Shown here: one piece after another, positions 60,949-64,000 of the stretch
How the letters are laid out: every line of letters begins with the position of its first letter
How positions within the stretch are numbered: the first letter of the stretch is position 1
Origin: Smithella sp.
GTDB lineage: Bacteria > Desulfobacterota > Syntrophia > Syntrophales > Smithellaceae
Direction of reading: 5' to 3'
Length of the DNA stretch: 64,000 nucleotides
Assembly (NCBI GenBank): GCA_018056685.1
Contig: JAGPFC010000015.1
Coordinates: forward strand, 1 to 64,000
The notes under the pieces: model-generated
What the model was told of the DNA's origin: nothing
Databases searched by the model: none
What the model saw: the letters and a program-made list of their open reading frames with translations, nothing else
Translations under genes and position numbers: made by a program

Positions 60949-63180
60949 ATGGAAAATAAAACTTTTACACCCATCATCCCGGAATTAACGCAAAACGCCA
61001 CCACCGTTCTGGAACGACGTTATCTCAGGCGTGATAAAACGGGAAAACTTCTGGAAACTCCCGCGGAAATGTTTCGACGCGTGGCGGAAACCATCGCCGC
61101 CGCTGATAAAAAGTTTAATAAAAAGGCCGATACCCATAAAATGGCCGAAGCATTTTACGCCATGATGGCCACTTTGGAATTTCTTCCCAATTCACCGACA
61201 TTAATGAATGCCGGGCGTGAACTGGGACAGTTATCCGCCTGCTTTGTGTTGCCCGTGGGCGATTCCATGGAAGAAATATTTGACGCGGTAAAATACACCG
61301 CATTAATTCACAAATCCGGAGGCGGCACGGGTTTTTCTTTTTCCCGCCTACGTCCCGCCAACGATGTTGTTTTAACCACCACAGGCATTTCCAGCGGTCC
61401 TATTTCTTTCATGCGGGTTTTTGATATCGCCACGGAAACCATTAAACAGGGCGGTACCCGGCGTGGCGCCAACATGGGCATTCTGCGGGTTGATCATCCG
61501 GATATTATGGATTTCATCATGTGTAAGGCTGACAAAAAACAACTGAACAACTTCAACATCTCCGTCGGTCTGACCGAAGCGTTTATGCAAGCCGTTGAAA
61601 AGGACGAAAATTATGATTTGATCAACCCCCGCGATAAACAGGTTGCCGGACATCTCAACGCGCGCAAAGTTTTCAACCGGATCATCAACCAGGCCTGGGA
61701 AAACGGCGAGCCGGGCATTGTCTTTCTTGACAGACTCAACCGGGATAATCCGACACCGGAGGCTGGTGAAATAGAATCGACAAACCCCTGCGGCGAGCAG
61801 CCACTCCTTCCTTATGAGTCCTGCAATCTGGGATCCATTAACCTCTCCAAGATGGTCAAAGGTGGAAAAATTGACTGGACGAGACTGAAGGAAATTGTTC
61901 ACCTCGCGGTCCATTTTCTGGATAATGTAGTTGAAGTCAACAAATACCCGCTTCCCCAGATCGCCCAGATGACCATGGCCAACCGTAAAATCGGGCTCGG
62001 TGTGATGGGCTGGGCGGACATGCTGATTAAACTGGGCATACCGTACAACACCGACGAAGCAATTGAACTGGCCGAAAAAGTGATGAAGTTTATCAATGAC
62101 CAGGGACACATCGCTTCACAGGAACTGGCCAAAAAACGCGGTCCCTTCCCCAATTTCAAAGGTTCCATCTATGATAAAAAAGGGCAGCCGCCACTGCGCA
62201 ATGCCACGGTAACCACCATTGCTCCCACCGGAACTATCTCGATCATTGCCAATTCTTCTTCCGGTGTCGAACCGCTCTTTGCCGTTTCTTACGTGCGCCA
62301 AGTGATGGATAATGATATTCTGGTGGAAGTCCATCCCTACTTTGAATCCATCGCCAAGGACCGGGGATTTTATTCGCCGGAGCTCATGCAGCGGATTGCC
62401 GAGAACGGAACCCTGCACGACATGGAAGAAATTCCTGAAGATATCCGCAATTATTTTGTCACCGCGCATGAAATATCACCGGAAGTTCATATTAAAATGC
62501 AGGCGGCTTTTCAGAAATATACAGACAACGCCGTAAGCAAAACCGTTAATTTTAAAAAGGAAGCAACCGTCCAGGATGTCGCCCGGGTTTATGAGCTCGC
62601 CTATAAACTGGACTGCAAAGGGGTCACGATTTATCGTGACGGTTCCAGAGATCAGCAGGTCTTAACCAAAGGGAAAAAAGATGAGGTAAACCTCCATGAA
62701 GAGGCCGAACGTGAGAAACAGATTACAAAACGCGAACGTCCGAAAATCCTGAAAGGCTGGACTTATCAGATGCAGACCGGTTGCGGACCGCTTTATGTGA
62801 CGATTAACGAGGATGACAAAGGTTTGTTTGAACTGTTCACCACCATGGGAAAATCCGGCGGATGCGCGGCATCTCAGAGCGAAGCCATCGGACGCATGGT
62901 ATCTTTGGCCTGGCGCAGTGGATTGCAGTCCCGGCAGGTGATCAAACAACTTCAGGGCATCTCCTGTCATTCCCATTCCGGTTTCGGAGAGAACAAGATT
63001 CTATCCTGTGCGGATGCCGTGGCCAAGGCCATTCAATCTCACAATGAAGCAAACGGCGGCAAGGTACAGCACCATAAAATTGTTTTCCGCAAGGGCGCCT
63101 GTCCGGATTGCGGTGGAATTGTTGAACACGAAGGGGGTTGCGCGGTTTGCCGCATGTGCGGCTACAGTGAATGCGCTTAA
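60949..63180 (+). CDS. nrdJ: Adenosylcobalamin-dependent (class II) ribonucleotide reductase
   Basis: About 743 residues from ATG at 60949 (TAAGGA upstream; the frame opens earlier at 60904). The catalytic core has SACFVLPVGDSM, NPCGEQPLLPYESCNLGSINLSK and the finger-loop residues, with the C-terminal extension CRMCGYSEC and a CPDC...C ribbon that re-reduces the active site. It needs B12, not oxygen. Together with NrdD this gives two oxygen-independent routes to dNTPs, with no aerobic class I enzyme in the window. Confidence 0.96.
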   Translation: MENKTFTPIIPELTQNATTVLERRYLRRDKTGKLLETPAEMFRRVAETIAAADKKFNKKADTHKMAEAFYAMMATLEFLPNSPTLMNAGRELGQLSACFVLPVGDSMEEIFDAVKYTALIHKSGGGTGFSFSRLRPANDVVLTTTGISSGPISFMRVFDIATETIKQGGTRRGANMGILRVDHPDIMDFIMCKADKKQLNNFNISVGLTEAFMQAVEKDENYDLINPRDKQVAGHLNARKVFNRIINQAWENGEPGIVFLDRLNRDNPTPEAGEIESTNPCGEQPLLPYESCNLGSINLSKMVKGGKIDWTRLKEIVHLAVHFLDNVVEVNKYPLPQIAQMTMANRKIGLGVMGWADMLIKLGIPYNTDEAIELAEKVMKFINDQGHIASQELAKKRGPFPNFKGSIYDKKGQPPLRNATVTTIAPTGTISIIANSSSGVEPLFAVSYVRQVMDNDILVEVHPYFESIAKDRGFYSPELMQRIAENGTLHDMEEIPEDIRNYFVTAHEISPEVHIKMQAAFQKYTDNAVSKTVNFKKEATVQDVARVYELAYKLDCKGVTIYRDGSRDQQVLTKGKKDEVNLHEEAEREKQITKRERPKILKGWTYQMQTGCGPLYVTINEDDKGLFELFTTMGKSGGCAASQSEAIGRMVSLAWRSGLQSRQVIKQLQGISCHSHSGFGENKILSCADAVAKAIQSHNEANGGKVQHHKIVFRKGACPDCGGIVEHEGGCAVCRMCGYSECA

Positions 63181-63426
63181 TGACACCCAAATTTCAGAAA
63201 CGAATACCCTAAATACCCTGAAGGGCGCTATAGGACGAGCGGGGTAATTGTGGGTCTCATTCCCCTCCCTTGGACTATTTTTCAGCACGCTGTGGTGAAA
63301 AGCAATTGTGCCTGTCTATAATTTTTGACTCGCATCCTTGATGATTTTCTTCTTTCTGCAAAACAACATTCTTGTCATGCTGGCCCATCATGTTGTGACA
63401 AGTCGTTGTATCCGATATGATGCTGG

Positions 63427-64000
63427 TCAGCTTCGTTGGATATGACTTTTAATAAAAGCTGCGATTTCTTCTGTCGCTGTTTTGGCTTCAGGCAGCCTTA
63501 CGACAGAATGGAAAACGTGAAAAAGGTCTTCCCATTCCTTCAGCACGCAAGGTACATTTGCCTTTTTTAGCGCTTCGGCCATGCGTCGCGAATCGCTGAG
63601 CAGCATTTCACTGGTACCCACGTGAATCAGCACCGGGGGGAGACCTTTCAAATCCGCAAATAAGGGAGAAATGAGAGGCGAGCGCAAATCGGCGTTACCG
63701 GCGTAAAGTTGCGCCATATAACTGATGTTGGACGCGGTGAACATCGGATCAACATCGGCTTTTGTTGAAATAGTTTCTCCGGTCATGGTCAGATCGACCC
63801 ATGGAGAAATGACAAAAGCGGCCGCGGGAAGAGGTTCGCCGTTTTCTTTGAGAGCAACCATGGTCGCGAAGGTCAGGCCGCCTCCGGCTGAATCACCGCC
63901 GATGACAATGGATTGCGCCGGCACACCCTGTTGAAGTAACCAGCGATATGAGGCAACCGCGTCCTGAACCGCGGCGGGATGAGGATTTTCCGGGGCCAGA
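63427..64000 (-). CDS. Alpha/beta hydrolase fold-3 (HSL-type) esterase, N-terminus outside window
   Basis: The C-terminal part (about 191 codons) of a hormone-sensitive-lipase-like esterase. The nucleophile motif is GGDSAGGG, the acid is in DPMF (or nearby), and the catalytic His is in LFHVFH. Reading runs through the right edge (APENPHPAAVQDAVASYRWLL), so the HGG oxyanion motif and start lie beyond 64000. It is convergent with nrdJ across a 246-bp gap in which I see no gene. Confidence 0.88.
   Translation of the reverse strand, partial: LAPENPHPAAVQDAVASYRWLLQQGVPAQSIVIGGDSAGGGLTFATMVALKENGEPLPAAAFVISPWVDLTMTGETISTKADVDPMFTASNISYMAQLYAGNADLRSPLISPLFADLKGLPPVLIHVGTSEMLLSDSRRMAEALKKANVPCVLKEWEDLFHVFHSVVRLPEAKTATEEIAAFIKSHIQRS

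Noticed and set aside
61372-62109. A 245-codon minus-strand frame inside nrdJ, and a 236-codon plus-strand frame at 36405-37115 inside nrdD.
   Set aside because: Both are antisense to intact conserved enzymes and show no family features.
63181-63426. Possible gene or RNA in the gap after nrdJ.
   Set aside because: No frame, strong hairpin or terminator could be supported.

Overview
The window looks like a chromosomal segment from an anaerobic Gram-negative deltaproteobacterium, most plausibly near the Syntrophales (Syntrophus/Smithella type). The Gram-negative call rests on the lipopolysaccharide genes kdsA-kdsC-lptC-lptA-lptB. The anaerobic call rests on oxygen-free (NrdD) and B12-dependent (NrdJ) ribonucleotide reductases, rubrerythrin and a ferredoxin:thioredoxin-reductase-like protein. 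The family assignment is inference from gene content and order. Coding density is high. No rRNA, tRNA, prophage or insertion sequence was seen.

Layout. Positions 1-947 hold the trailer end of a type I-E-like CRISPR array (16 repeats), cut by the left edge. From 1.0 to 8.9 kb, minus-strand genes encode a TMTC-like membrane/TPR protein, an aminotransferase, an SPFH/NfeD pair, a family 4 uracil-DNA glycosylase and CoaBC. From 10.4 to 19.5 kb runs a conserved minus-strand envelope/sigma-54 cluster: TPR protein, kdsA, kdsC, lptC, lptA, lptB, rpoN, hpf, ptsN, rapZ. From 20.6 to 24.8 kb is a plus-strand block (rpiB, methyltransferase, NUDIX-RsbRD fusion, nitroreductase, glutaredoxin, FTR-like protein, Cys-rich stand-alone sigma region 4 protein). 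From 24.8 to 29.3 kb is cmk-rpsA-sppA-ihfB-enoyl-CoA hydratase on the minus strand; sppA carries a frameshift. From 29.4 to 34.9 kb are a BepA-like protease, FmdB-like protein, adk, lepA and hemW.

From 35 to 44 kb the minus strand carries nrdG-nrdD behind a promoter with two NrdR boxes, an EF-G, a GerMN protein, a 79-bp tandem repeat region, rubrerythrin, a decayed flavin reductase gene and small or unknown genes. From 44 to 57 kb the plus strand encodes a DUF1385 protein, LysM proteins, a PP-loop enzyme, an MltD-like transglycosylase, nadA, RidA, a four-PAS GGDEF-EAL protein, a patatin-like lipoprotein and a TIM-barrel protein, with a DUF4301 gene inserted on the minus strand. The right end holds a CAP-domain protein, an acyl-CoA synthetase that seems to need a non-ATG start, a DUF4404-like protein, nrdJ behind a second NrdR-box promoter, and a truncated alpha/beta hydrolase.

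How the parts fit: the kds/lpt genes make and export the LPS inner core. RpoN, HPF, PtsN and RapZ form the regulatory tail of the same transcription unit. Two oxygen-independent ribonucleotide reductases appear to share NrdR control. The nitroreductase-glutaredoxin-FTR-sigma4 run may be a thiol redox module. No complete novel defence or mobile system was found. The most unusual items are the Cys-rich sigma4 protein in its redox neighbourhood, the NUDIX-RsbRD fusion, the paired NrdR promoters, two broken genes, the non-ATG acyl-CoA synthetase start and the tandem repeat region.
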